64,000 nucleotides of DNA from DUML01 sp050949905 (GCA_050949905.1 JBMNGP010000006.1:248001-312000), one strand, 5' to 3'; counted from the stretch's first letter, positions 35,788 through 45,088 are shown. A program made the numbers and translations. Notes: generated by a model not told the origin, from the sequence alone.

Positions 35788-36847
35788 TCCTTTCACACTC
35801 CACGCGCTGTCTTAGCTGGCCGCAGGCAGCATCGATATCGACACCCTTTTCTTCCCTGACGGAGAAAGGTATACCGCCTGTTTCCAAGACTTTCTTAAAC
35901 CTGGCCACTTCTTCCCGTTTCGCCCTTTTAACTTTGCTTCCCTCCACGGGATTAACCGGAATTAGGTTAACATGAGCCAACATCCCCTGCAATAATTTAA
36001 CTAATCCTACTGCTTCGACTCGAGTGGCGTTTTGGTTGTTTAAGGCTACTTCAAAAGTAATTCTCCTGTTGGTAAGAGCCGAATACTCACGACAAGCTTC
36101 CATCAGTCGAGCTATCGGATACTTTTTATTCATGGGCACCAGTTTATCGCGGACTTCATCCTGCACCGAATGGAGGGATATAGCCAAACCTACTTGAGGA
36201 TTATCTTTAGCAAGTTCGATTATATTAGGTACAACCCCGCTGGTGGAGATAGTCATCCGCCGCATGCCAATGTTCTGGCCATTAGGACTGTTTAAAATTT
36301 GAATAGCTTTCCTTACCGCCTCGTAATTAAGCAAGGGTTCGCCCATGCCCATGAAAACTATATTTGTAACCTTGAAATCAGGATCTTCCTCCTGCATCTT
36401 CCTCATAACTTCCAGTACCTGGCCGGTAATCTCCCCCACCTGGAGGTTTCTTCGAAAGCCGGCCATACCGGTAGCACAGAAGGAACAACCTACCGGACAG
36501 CCTACTTGAGTAGAGAGACAAATTGTATGCCTATCCCGAGAAAAAATGTTTTCATAGTCCATAAGCACAGTTTCAATATTCTCCCCATCAGCCAAACCAA
36601 ACAAAAACTTACGGGTTCCGTCCGAGGAAGACTGCACTCTCTTAATGGCTAAAGGCTCAAGTGACAGTACCTGCGCCAGCTTCTTCTGATCTTCCTGCCC
36701 AATATTTTTCATTTCCTGCCAATGATGAGCTCCTTTTTGCTGAACCCATTGGAAAACTTGATTTGCCCGGAATTTCTTAAGGTTGTTCTCGAGGCAGATT
36801 TGGGTAAGATCCGTTTCCAGCAAAGAACGACAATCCAATTTTTCCAT
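35765..36847 (-). CDS. rlmN: 23S rRNA/tRNA adenine C2-methyltransferase RlmN
   Basis: Radical-SAM enzyme methylating A2503 of 23S rRNA and A37 of some tRNAs. 360 residues. The [4Fe-4S] motif CPVGCSFCATG, GMGEPLLNY and the C-terminal DAACGQLRQ region with the catalytic cysteine are visible. I chose the ATG at 36847 (MEKLDCRSLL). It is the first gene after a terminator, so it probably heads its own transcript. It overlaps the fhaA start by 23 bases. Confidence 0.96.
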   Translation of the reverse strand: MEKLDCRSLLETDLTQICLENNLKKFRANQVFQWVQQKGAHHWQEMKNIGQEDQKKLAQVLSLEPLAIKRVQSSSDGTRKFLFGLADGENIETVLMDYENIFSRDRHTICLSTQVGCPVGCSFCATGMAGFRRNLQVGEITGQVLEVMRKMQEEDPDFKVTNIVFMGMGEPLLNYEAVRKAIQILNSPNGQNIGMRRMTISTSGVVPNIIELAKDNPQVGLAISLHSVQDEVRDKLVPMNKKYPIARLMEACREYSALTNRRITFEVALNNQNATRVEAVGLVKLLQGMLAHVNLIPVNPVEGSKVKRAKREEVARFKKVLETGGIPFSVREEKGVDIDAACGQLRQRVECERNESVDQI

Positions 36848-36925
36848 ATTTAGTATTATTCTCCCATTTCGAATATTATAAACCTGGCTAGCAAAAAAAG
36901 TATTGTTACCGTAAACCCTTGTACC

Positions 36926-36950
36926 CAAAAAAACGGCTATACCAGCCGTC
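36926..36950 (-). terminator. Terminator after rsmB
   Basis: ACGGCT (36933-36938) pairs with AGCCGT (36944-36949). On the minus strand it is followed by seven T. It splits the priA-rsmB set from the rlmN-thiN set. Confidence 0.8.
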
Positions 36951-37004
36951 TCCTTGACTTTTATGTTGAACGCTTTTCCGGCGCGGAAATACCGCTCTTG
37001 GAGG

Positions 37005-38408
37005 CTAAAAGCACTCTTGCTTATTTCTTGGGCTTAAAGCCTCTTGCTTTTTCAGTTTGGCTATGAAAAATCCATCCATGTTATGTATATGGGGCAGGAT
37101 TTGCCAGACACCTTTCTTTATTTGTCTTAAGTCTCTCTCTTCCGTTACGGTAAAAGGCAATTCCGCCGTAAAATCAACAGGTACAAATTCCGGTTTGAGC
37201 TTGCGAAAGGCTTTGACAACCTCGAAATTCTCTTCCGGCTCTGTTGTACAGGTGGAATAAACAAGTTCGCCGCCGGCAGCCACTCTTTCTGAGGCTTGCA
37301 AAAGAATAGCGAGCTGCAAATCCGGCAATTTCTCGATTTCATCTTCTCTCTTTTGCCAGCGAAGGTCAGCTCTTCGCCGGATAACACCTAAGCCGGAACA
37401 GGGTGCATCAACCAGAACCCGCTGAAACTCGCCATGAACCCCTTCCAGAACCCGGCCATCAGCTTCCAGGGTTTTGATAATAGTAATACCCAGCCGCCGA
37501 GCAAGTTCAGCAACAAGTTCCAGTTTGTGGGGATAAATATCTACAGCCACAATCTCCCCGCTATTCTTCATCAATTGAGCGCAATGGGTAGTTTTACCTC
37601 CCGGAGAACTACAGACATCCAGGACTCTCTCGCCCGGCCGTACTCCCAAAACATGGGCAACCAGTTGGGAACTTTCATCCTGAATAGTAAAATGACCGGC
37701 CCGGAACTCTTTTATTTTTTCTATCGTCCCATAGTCATCTATGTACAAAGCCTCCGGAACCTTGAGGCTGGGCACAGCCTTGATACCCTTCTCCTGCAAA
37801 GTTTGGATTAACTCTTCTTTGCCGGTCTTTAGCGTATTAACCCGGATACAAGTAGGGGCAGGTTCATTGTTTATTTTGAGGAGTTCTTCAGTTTCCTCTA
37901 AGCCCCAACGTTTGAGCCACCTTGTAACCAGCCATTCGGGGTGGGAATACCTCACTGAGAGATAACGGACTGTTTCTCTGTTCCTGTCAGGCCAAGCCAA
38001 ATCCCAGCCGGCGGCTGCAGTTTTCCGCAAAACACTGTTGACAAGCGGTGCGAAAGATTTGTGAATTTTTTTAACGGTACTTACACTCTCATTGATCGCT
38101 ACGGGTTTTGGAATCCTGCCCAGGCAAAGAAGTTGAAAAGCTCCGATCCTTAAAACCGCGCGTACTTCATGCGGCAGAGCCGACATGGGTTTCCTCAAAT
38201 ATTTTCGCAAAGCATAATCAAGGGTTAGCTTTTGCTTTAAGACCCCGTTGACTAAAGCGGTTGCCAAATGACGCTCCCGAGAATCCTCCAGGGCAGGCAA
38301 CTCCGCCCTCAGCAAAAGATTAGCGTAAGCGCCTTCTTTTTCCACTCTTGTAAGAATACGCACGGCAATCTGCCGTGCGTCTGTTTTTTTTCCTTCTCCA
38401 CTTTTCAT
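37005..38408 (-). CDS. rsmB: 16S rRNA (cytosine967-C5)-methyltransferase
   Basis: SAM-dependent m5C methyltransferase for C967. 467 residues. An N-terminal NusB-like RNA-binding domain (about 1-135) is followed by the Rossmann methyltransferase with VLDVCSSPGGKTTH (SAM), VDAPCSGLGVIRRR and YSTCTTEPEENFEVV, whose cysteines are the catalytic pair. It follows the yugP-type gene by eight bases and ends before a terminator. Confidence 0.97.
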   Translation of the reverse strand: MKSGEGKKTDARQIAVRILTRVEKEGAYANLLLRAELPALEDSRERHLATALVNGVLKQKLTLDYALRKYLRKPMSALPHEVRAVLRIGAFQLLCLGRIPKPVAINESVSTVKKIHKSFAPLVNSVLRKTAAAGWDLAWPDRNRETVRYLSVRYSHPEWLVTRWLKRWGLEETEELLKINNEPAPTCIRVNTLKTGKEELIQTLQEKGIKAVPSLKVPEALYIDDYGTIEKIKEFRAGHFTIQDESSQLVAHVLGVRPGERVLDVCSSPGGKTTHCAQLMKNSGEIVAVDIYPHKLELVAELARRLGITIIKTLEADGRVLEGVHGEFQRVLVDAPCSGLGVIRRRADLRWQKREDEIEKLPDLQLAILLQASERVAAGGELVYSTCTTEPEENFEVVKAFRKLKPEFVPVDFTAELPFTVTEERDLRQIKKGVWQILPHIHNMDGFFIAKLKKQEALSPRNKQECF

Positions 38409-38416
38409 GTTGATTA

Positions 38417-39118
38417 TTAATCATCCCGTCCTTGAGCTATCCAGACAAATCTTAGCAAGGTCAAAATCGCAGTCAGTGCAGCAGCAACATACGTCAAGGC
38501 TGCGGCATTGAGCATACTTCTGGCTCCATCCATTTCTTCCCGGCCATAGAGTACTGCGTTTCCCTGCAAAAAAGCAAGAGCCTTGCTGCTGGCATTATAT
38601 TCGACCGGCAAAGTGACAATCTGAAAAAGAACTGCAAAGGCAAAGGCATAAATACCCAGAGTCAGCAAAAAGTTCATTGACGGCATAAATAACCCCAAAA
38701 GGATCATAAATGGTCCTGCTTGACTGCCAAAAGAAGCAACCGGCACGAAAGCAGAACGTATCTTTAAGGGAACATAACCGTCAGCATGCTGGACAGCATG
38801 CCCTGTTTCATGGGCTGCGACGGCAATGGCGGCCAGCGAAGTGCTGTTATAAACGCCACTGCTCAGGCGCACAACTTGAGCCCGCGGATCATAATGGTCT
38901 GTCAAATCCCCTGCCACCTGCTCAACTTTAACTCCGTAAAGGCCGTTATCATCAAGAATCATGCGGGCAATTTCAGCGCCTGTCCTCCCTGAACTGCTGC
39001 GAACCCGGGAGAACCTCCGGTAAGCACCGCTAACTTTAGATTGGGCATAAATAGTAAGAATTATGGCCGGTATTAATAAAATAGTTGAGGGATGCAACAA
39101 AAAAGGATCAAAAAACAT
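38417..39118 (-). CDS. Membrane zinc metallopeptidase, YugP family
   Basis: About 233-residue membrane protein with an N-terminal hydrophobic segment, AAHETGHAVQHADGY (HExxH zinc-protease motif) near residue 110, and two or three further membrane helices. It matches the neutral zinc metallopeptidase YugP/DUF2268-like family, whose substrate is unknown. I chose the ATG at 39118, after AAGGAGG. It sits in the def-fmt-rsmB cluster, a usual position in Clostridia. Confidence 0.9.
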   Translation of the reverse strand: MFFDPFLLHPSTILLIPAIILTIYAQSKVSGAYRRFSRVRSSSGRTGAEIARMILDDNGLYGVKVEQVAGDLTDHYDPRAQVVRLSSGVYNSTSLAAIAVAAHETGHAVQHADGYVPLKIRSAFVPVASFGSQAGPFMILLGLFMPSMNFLLTLGIYAFAFAVLFQIVTLPVEYNASSKALAFLQGNAVLYGREEMDGARSMLNAAALTYVAAALTAILTLLRFVWIAQGRDD

Positions 39119-39316
39119 TTTCTTCCTCCTTCTGCCATATAACACTTCTTAGTATTATGAAGGAACGTCAGGAAATCCTGCCTTTTCAGTGTATTAACCT
39201 TAGCTTAAATTTGGCTTAAAACACTGCCTTATTCTCTTTTGGCACGATTTCTCTTCTATCTTTAGTATAACCTTTTTAGGCAAAATAACAATCCCAAACC
39301 TTACACCCCGGAGAAT

Positions 39317-40260
39317 TTACTCCAAATACTCGCCAAGCTGAATGCGGCGCCCATTAAAGAAATCCGCTGCAGTCATTTGTTTCTTGCCGGCAGGCTGAAG
39401 TTTAAGGATCTTTAAAACACCGTCACCGCATTGGAGCAAAATACCGCCGCTATATAGATCTAAAATTTCCCCCAGGCAAAGACTTTTTCGTCTGATAGCT
39501 TTCATCTCGTTGAGGTAATTCACTTTGCCAGATTTTGACTTGCTCGCCCCCGAAAAGTAGTATAGGCACCAGGCCAGGGATTAAGGCCTCTGATTTGATT
39601 ATGAATGGCCAAGGCGCTGTGCGACCAATCTATCCTTTCGTGCTCCCTTTTTAGGGGAGGAGCATAAGTAAATTCCTGCGGCTGGGGAACAGGCTTCAAA
39701 GTGCCATCCTGCAGACCTCTTAGGGTCTTCAATAAAACCTCGGCTCCTAACCGGGCTAAGGCATCGTGCACTTCGCCGGTCGTAGCTGTAGAAGATATTG
39801 GGTACTCGGCAGCTAGGAGCATATCACCCGTATCTAGCCCCTCATCCATGAGCATGGTGGTGACACCGGTCTTCTGTTCGCCGTTCAGCACAGCCCAGTG
39901 GATGGGAGCAGCACCCCGGTAGGAAGGGAGCAGGGAAGCATGGACATTGATACAACCATAAGGAGGCAAATTAAGAATCTCTGGCGATAAGATTTGGCCA
40001 TAGGCCACAACTACTATACACTCCGGTTCTAGTTTTCGGATTGAGTCAATAGCTTCGGGTGTTTTAATTTTCAGAGGTTGAAAAACAGGGAGGTTGAGCT
40101 TCTCCGCCAGCACTTTTACCGGACTGGGCATCATTTTTTTCCCCCTGCCGGCAGGCCTGTCAGGTTGGGTAAAAACTCCCGCGATTTGGTGTCCGGCTTC
40201 CTGAAGTGCTTGTAAAGAAGGCACCGCAAAATCCGGAGTCCCCATAAAAACCAGTTTCAT
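39317..40260 (-). pseudogene. fmt: Methionyl-tRNA formyltransferase, doubly frameshifted
   Basis: Transfers formyl to initiator Met-tRNA. As written, the frame stops at 39520 after about 246 residues, and a second frame covers 39317-39523. The N-terminal catalytic part is intact (VNPW-like NVHASLLPSYRGAAPI and MDEGLDTGDM). Removing one C from each of two C5 runs (39547-39551 and 39469-39473 on the plus strand) gives a continuous 313-residue Fmt. The bridging segment then reads FRGEQVKIWQSELPQ, and the C-terminal LQPAGKKQMTA is in frame. Both breaks are single-base homopolymer insertions, so sequencing error or slippage is likely. It lies 16 bases after def, as usual. Confidence 0.85.
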
Positions 40261-40276
40261 CTTTTACCCCCCTTTT

Positions 40277-40732
40277 TTACGCTTTTTCATATATTTTTTC
40301 AGCAACATCAACAAACAAGATGCCGTTTAAGTGATCAATTTCATGTTGAAAAGCCCTGGCTAAAAGTCCTTCAACTTCGTATTCGATCATCTCCCCTTGC
40401 CGGTTGAGAGCCTGGGCAACCACTCTCTTAGCTCGTCTGACGTCTCCCACCAGGTTAGGTATGCTCAGGCAGCCTTCCTGATCAACTTCCTCCCCTGTTT
40501 TCTCCAAAATTACCGGATTAACTAGTTCGAACAAGCCTTCGCCGGTATCGATGACTACAACTCTCTTCGGAATGCCTATTTGAGGAGCTGCCAAACCAAC
40601 TCCTTTAGCTTCATACATAGTCTCAGCCATGTTGTCCAGCAGCTTATGAATATTCGGAGTTATTTTGCTAACTTCCTGAGCTTTTTCTTTAAGAATGCTG
40701 TCCCCCATCCGCACGATCTGATAGACTGCCAT
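40277..40732 (-). CDS. def: Peptide deformylase
   Basis: Removes the formyl group from new N-terminal methionine. 151 residues. The three family motifs are present: GVGLAAPQIG, EGCLSIP (metal Cys) and HEIDHLNG (metal HExxH). It sits between priA and fmt, the standard def-fmt pair. Confidence 0.98.
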   Translation of the reverse strand: MAVYQIVRMGDSILKEKAQEVSKITPNIHKLLDNMAETMYEAKGVGLAAPQIGIPKRVVVIDTGEGLFELVNPVILEKTGEEVDQEGCLSIPNLVGDVRRAKRVVAQALNRQGEMIEYEVEGLLARAFQHEIDHLNGILFVDVAEKIYEKA

Positions 40733-40782
40733 TTAATCTGCTCCTTTCTCTCATTACCGAAAATACTCATTTATTATCTACT

Positions 40783-40830
40783 CATCTTTGTATCTATCCA
40801 TCTTTGTATCTATCCATCTTTGTATCTATT
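40783..40830. repeat. Three tandem 16-bp repeats
   Basis: CATCTTTGTATCTATC occurs three times in tandem (40783-40798, 40799-40814, 40815-40830; the last ends in T). It lies in the AT-rich spacer upstream of def and after priA, and so probably lies between the two genes in the transcript. Confidence 0.9.
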
Positions 40831-40967
40831 CACTTCTTAATATCTATATATAATCTAGATAATTCTCTATATCTACCATATAACTTCTGACCTTGAATCT
40901 ATCCTCTTACTTCTCTAACCTAATATTTAATTATACCTTTTCTTAAACTTTTTAGCAAAAACCAATT

Positions 40968-43235
40968 CTAATTGGCAAGGGGATTAACATCAATACTGAG
41001 TTTAATGCCGGAGCTCGCTATACCATTAAAAAAAGCTTGCACACCGGCATGAGCGATTTTTCTTAAAATGTCCGGGTTTTTCCCTTTGACGGAAACCTGC
41101 CAGCGGTATTGGTTCTTCAACCTGGTTATTACTGCCGGGGCAGGGCCTAGGATCTGATAATCCCCTTCAGCTCTGCTTTCCAATTCCAGCCTAAGACAAT
41201 CCGCCAAGTCATGGGCAGCCCTTATCACCTTTTCTTCCTTGTCCTGAAACAGCAGCACCCTGAGAATATGGGCAAAGGGAGGATAACTTAGTTGTTTACG
41301 GTAAGAAATTTCTTCCCAGAAAAAAGCAGGGTAATCCTGGCGGGCGGCCCTGAATATGGCACGATCCTCCGGACTGTAAGTCTGAATGACCACTTCTCCT
41401 GTTTTAGTGCCACGCCCTGCTCTGCCCGCTACCTGGGTCAAAAGCTGAAAAGCTCTTTCCCGTGAACGGAAATCAGGCATGTGCAGCAGTTGATCGGCAG
41501 AGATTACTCCCACCAAAGTAACATTAGGAAAGTCCAACCCTTTGGCCAGCATCTGTGTCCCGACGAGAATCGGGACTTCCCCCCGGCGAAATGCTTCCAG
41601 AATCTCTTGATGCTTGCCTAAACCGGCGGTGGTATCGGCATCGAGCCTTAAAACCTCGGTGTTAGGAAATAGAGCGGCCACTTCTTCTTCCACCCTTTGG
41701 GTTCCCTGCCCAAAAAAACGAAAATACCTGCTGCCGCAATCCGGGCAAGAGGAAAATACCTCCTGTTTATAGTCACAATAATGGCAGCGAAGTTCCTGCT
41801 TTGGGCTGTGAAAAGTAAGTGAAACATCGCAATGCGGACAATGGGCAACATAACCGCATTCGCGGCAAAAAACAAAAGTTGAATACCCTCTGCGGTTGAG
41901 AAATAAGATACTCTGCTCCCCCCGCTCTAATCTTTCCTTGAGCTTATGCCGCAGAGCATAGGAAAACAAGCTTTTATTACCCTTAGCAAGTTCTTGCTTC
42001 ATATCAACTATTTCCACCTTGGGCAAGGGGCTGCTGTTGAACCTCTCGCCTAAGCTCACCAGGTCGATTTTACCCCTTTGCGCAGCAGCATATGCTTCCA
42101 GCGAAGGGGTAGCACTTCCCAGGAGGACCAGGCCCTGCCTTTGTTTCATTCTGTACCTGGCCACATCTCGGGCATGATACTTGGGATTTTCGTCCTGTTT
42201 ATAAGCACTATCATGTTCCTCATCCAGGATAATGAGCCTCAAGTTGGGCAAAGGGGCAAACACTGCGGAACGAGCCCCAATTATAATCCTTTTCTTCCCG
42301 GCCAATATTTCCTCCCAGAGAGCTAATTTTGCTCTCTGGCTTACCCCTGAATGAATAATACCCACAGAATCTCCAAATTGTTTCAGAAAAACACGGGCTA
42401 TCTGAGAGGTCAAAGAAATCTCCGGCACCAGAATAACGGCATCCCCGCCGTCCTTTAACACCTGCCAAACCATTTCCCTGTAAATTTCGGTCTTGCCGCT
42501 TCCGGTTACTCCATGCAGCAGAATAGTTTCCCCTGTTTTCTTCCGGTACAAATCGTCAATTTTCTGTAAAGCCTCGTCCTGACTGGGCGTAAGCTTTTTG
42601 CTACTTCCTTCCCCGGTAGATATGGTAAGTTCCCTAGCCTGCGAATTTGCCGGAGCGCGCAGGGGTGCAGAAGAACCGGCCTTAGTAAACCTTAACTCTT
42701 TCGTTATCCATCCCTGTTTAAGCATTTCTTCCAGCAGGCTAGGCTTAACATTAGCTCTTTTTAAAAGCAGCCCTTCCGGCAGACCCTTTCGGCGGGCTCG
42801 GTTTAATACTTGTAGAACCTTAAAAGTATCCGGGTCTAATAATTCCAAAACCTTTACATCCTCATCTTCCATTCCGGCCAAAGGAAGAACCCATTGTTCG
42901 GCCTTGCCTTTCAAAAAAGGCCAGACAGTATGCAAAGCCTGAGATACAGGGCAAATTGTCGTTTCAGCCAGCCAAGAGGCTAACTCCAGCAATTCCTCCG
43001 GTATCAAAGATTCTCCTTCGAGAATAGTTTCGATTGGCTTCACTTGAACATCTGCGCTTACATCGGGAGGTTCGGTGCTTAATCTGACTACCAAACCCTG
43101 AACCCGGCGGTTTTTAAGCGGCACAACCACGGTCATGCCCGCTTTTATTGGCAGGTCGGCCGGTACCAAGTAATGATAGCTTTGGTCAAGACGCCTGTTG
43201 GCCACATCAACCAATACTTCAGCATATTTGGGCAA
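40968..43235 (-). CDS. priA: Primosomal protein N' (PriA helicase)
   Basis: Restarts stalled replication forks by loading DnaB. 755 residues. It has an N-terminal 3' DNA-end-binding domain. The DEAH-type helicase core follows with GVTGSGKTEIY, DEEHD, GSATPSLEAY and QVAGRAGRG. Eight clustered cysteines (CRECGYVAHCPHCD, LRCHYCDYK, CPDCGS) form the zinc domain. It is complete, with TTG/ATG-type start at 43235. It begins the priA-def-fmt-rsmB block. Confidence 0.97.
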   Translation of the reverse strand: MPKYAEVLVDVANRRLDQSYHYLVPADLPIKAGMTVVVPLKNRRVQGLVVRLSTEPPDVSADVQVKPIETILEGESLIPEELLELASWLAETTICPVSQALHTVWPFLKGKAEQWVLPLAGMEDEDVKVLELLDPDTFKVLQVLNRARRKGLPEGLLLKRANVKPSLLEEMLKQGWITKELRFTKAGSSAPLRAPANSQARELTISTGEGSSKKLTPSQDEALQKIDDLYRKKTGETILLHGVTGSGKTEIYREMVWQVLKDGGDAVILVPEISLTSQIARVFLKQFGDSVGIIHSGVSQRAKLALWEEILAGKKRIIIGARSAVFAPLPNLRLIILDEEHDSAYKQDENPKYHARDVARYRMKQRQGLVLLGSATPSLEAYAAAQRGKIDLVSLGERFNSSPLPKVEIVDMKQELAKGNKSLFSYALRHKLKERLERGEQSILFLNRRGYSTFVFCRECGYVAHCPHCDVSLTFHSPKQELRCHYCDYKQEVFSSCPDCGSRYFRFFGQGTQRVEEEVAALFPNTEVLRLDADTTAGLGKHQEILEAFRRGEVPILVGTQMLAKGLDFPNVTLVGVISADQLLHMPDFRSRERAFQLLTQVAGRAGRGTKTGEVVIQTYSPEDRAIFRAARQDYPAFFWEEISYRKQLSYPPFAHILRVLLFQDKEEKVIRAAHDLADCLRLELESRAEGDYQILGPAPAVITRLKNQYRWQVSVKGKNPDILRKIAHAGVQAFFNGIASSGIKLSIDVNPLAN

Positions 43236-43500
43236 GCTTCAACCCCCTCCTCGCTATCTGCCTAACAGTCAAAAGATAAACTCTCCGACCTGAAATGTTT
43301 TTCACTTTAAGTCCAATATTATAATTATAGCAGATATAATTGACAGGTTGGAAACAGGCTTGTCTTTTCAAAAATATGCTTGTCTTTTTATAGAAAAGTT
43401 AATAAATTTAAAGACTCAAGTGTTTAATATTTAAAGCCGGTTTAATAGCATCTTCCCAGGAATTTTCCTTGAAAATAATAATAATTATGCGAAAAAGCTA
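43236..43500. other. AT-rich spacer between priA and pyrP
   Basis: Divergent region upstream of priA. Apart from the pyrP promoter and attenuator to its right, I see no gene here. A promoter for priA should lie in this stretch but none stands out. Confidence 0.5.
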
Positions 43501-43529
43501 TTGCGAAAGTTCATTTCCAGTGGTATTCT
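43501..43529 (+). promoter_or_regulatory. Promoter of pyrP
   Basis: TTGCGA (43501-43506), a 17-base spacer and TATTCT (43524-43529). It is suitably placed upstream of the PyrR leader. Confidence 0.5.
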
Positions 43530-43548
43530 GATTGGAGAATTATTAAAT

Positions 43549-43644
43549 ACCTTTAAACTGGTCCCGTGAGACTGGAAAGGAAATTATATGATATTCTAGG
43601 TCATTGACCTCTTCCTCCTCACGGGCGGAAGAGGTTTTATATTT
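43549..43644 (+). promoter_or_regulatory. PyrR-type RNA attenuator
   Basis: The leader carries a PyrR-binding-like loop, CTGGTCCCGTGAGACTGG (43558-43575). The RNA can form a terminator: ACCTCTTCC (43607-43615) pairs with GGAAGAGGT (43627-43635), followed by a T-rich tail. CCCGTGAG (43563-43570) is perfectly complementary to CTCACGGG (43618-43625), which lies in the terminator. That pairing would be the antiterminator. PyrR bound to UMP would hide the first strand and allow termination. This is the layout known from the B. subtilis pyr operon. Confidence 0.87.
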
Positions 43645-43658
43645 AAAGGAGGTTTACC

Positions 43659-44861
43659 ATGGCTACTGAAGTACAAATTCACGAAAGACTTTCTCTTGGC
43701 AAGACCATTCCGCTCGGACTGCAACACGTTTTTGCGATGTTTGGTGCTACTGTTTTAGTTCCCTTCCTTACCGGACTAAGCCCGGCTGTGGCCTTACTGT
43801 CATCCGGTATCGGCACCATTGTTTTCCTGCTCCTTACAGGCAGTAAAATTCCGGCCTATCTCGGTTCTTCCTTTGCTTATATCGGCGTCCTAACTTATTT
43901 TATTAAAGATCAGAATAATATTGCCGCCGCCATGGGCGGAGCTTTAACTATCGGTATCATTTATGTTGTCGTCTTTCTCCTGATGTCCGTCTTTGGGACA
44001 AACTGGATCCATAGGCTTGTCCCCCCGATTGTAGCCGGACCGGTAGTAGCCATTATTGGCCTCAGCTTAACCCCTGTCGCTGCCGATATGGCTTCCCAAG
44101 ATTGGCGGATAGCCATTTTTACCTTGGCCGTAGCCATTTTCTTCTCCATTTTTGCCAAAGGCTTTTTCAAAATTATCCCTATCCTAATGGCCATAATCAT
44201 CGGTTATATTGCTGCCTTCGCTATGGGCATCGTCCATTACCAGCCTATTGTGGATGCAATGCACAATTTCTTCGCTCTTCCCGTCGACTTTGGTGCTCAT
44301 CGAATTCCAGCCTTAGATAAAGCGGCGATTTTAATGTTTGCTCCTTTAGCTTTTGTCACTATTATCGAAGACCTTGGCCATATGATTGTTCTTGGTAACA
44401 TCACTCACTCCGACCCGATCAAAAACCCCGGTTTCCACAGGGTTCTGCTGGGTAACGGTGTCGCTACCGGAATCGGCAGCTTCCTGGGCGGCCCTCCACT
44501 CACCACTTACGGGGAGAATATTGGTGTCCTGGCCGTTACCAGAGTTTACAGTACTTTTAACCTCTGGGTAGCTGCTTTTATCGCCATTATCTTAAGCTGT
44601 GTCAATCCCTTACAGGCTGCCATCATGTCCATCCCCACCGCAGTAATGGGTGGTGTCTCCATCCTGCTCTTCGGGATGATCGGAGCTGCCGGCCTGCGCA
44701 ACCTGATTGAAGCCAGAGTAGATTTCTCTAAATCCAAAAATTTAATTATCGCTTCGGTAATCTTTGCCGTCGGTATCGGGGTCAGCAGCCACGGAGTGGC
44801 CTGGGCAACCTTAGCCGGTATTGGCTTAAACCTTCTGCTGCCTGAAGCCAAAGACGAGTAA
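43659..44861 (+). CDS. pyrP: Uracil permease
   Basis: NCS2-family nucleobase transporter of 400 residues with about 14 membrane segments. Signatures are LGLQHVFAMFGATVLVP, the TM8 to TM10 region EDLGHMIVLGNITH, and PPLTTYGENIGVLAVTRVYS. The PyrR-type attenuator immediately upstream is strong support for uracil over xanthine as substrate. The ATG follows AAAGGAGG. A hairpin lies about 100 bases downstream. Confidence 0.95.
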   Translation: MATEVQIHERLSLGKTIPLGLQHVFAMFGATVLVPFLTGLSPAVALLSSGIGTIVFLLLTGSKIPAYLGSSFAYIGVLTYFIKDQNNIAAAMGGALTIGIIYVVVFLLMSVFGTNWIHRLVPPIVAGPVVAIIGLSLTPVAADMASQDWRIAIFTLAVAIFFSIFAKGFFKIIPILMAIIIGYIAAFAMGIVHYQPIVDAMHNFFALPVDFGAHRIPALDKAAILMFAPLAFVTIIEDLGHMIVLGNITHSDPIKNPGFHRVLLGNGVATGIGSFLGGPPLTTYGENIGVLAVTRVYSTFNLWVAAFIAIILSCVNPLQAAIMSIPTAVMGGVSILLFGMIGAAGLRNLIEARVDFSKSKNLIIASVIFAVGIGVSSHGVAWATLAGIGLNLLLPEAKDE

Positions 44862-44883
44862 CCGGCTTAGTCAATAAACTATT

Positions 44884-44924
44884 TAATAATCTTATAAATA
44901 ATCTAATAATCCTATAAATAATCC
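44884..44924. repeat. 20-bp direct duplication
   Basis: TAATAATCTTATAAATAATC (44884-44903) is followed by a nearly identical copy (44904-44923), differing at one base. It lies in AT-rich DNA after pyrP. Confidence 0.75.
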
Positions 44925-44962
44925 TAATTAACTATCTTGCCATAACCCGATAGTATTTCCTT

Positions 44963-45001
44963 AGCTATGGTGCGTCCTGTTCAAGTTAGACGTCCATAGC
45001 T
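44963..45001 (+). terminator. Long hairpin after pyrP
   Basis: AGCTATGG (44963-44970) pairs with CCATAGCT (44994-45001), extended inward by a CGTC/GACG pairing. No clear T run follows, so terminator function is uncertain. Confidence 0.5.
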
Positions 45002-45019
45002 TCTGCTTTCTCTGCGCTA

Positions 45020-45049
45020 TAAAAAAACCCCTAGACACAAATTGGGGGG
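45020..45049 (-). terminator. Terminator after prcB-like gene
   Basis: CCCC (45028-45031) pairs with GGGG (45044-45047). On the minus strand it is followed by seven T. Confidence 0.65.
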
Positions 45050-45088
45050 AGTGCCTAAGGGTGAGGGAGACTTTATAGGATAAAAAGG

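Noticed and set aside
39469..39551. Programmed ribosomal frameshifting in fmt
   Set aside because: Two separate shifts at plain G5 runs would both be needed and no stimulatory structure or slippery heptamer is visible; simple base insertions explain it better.
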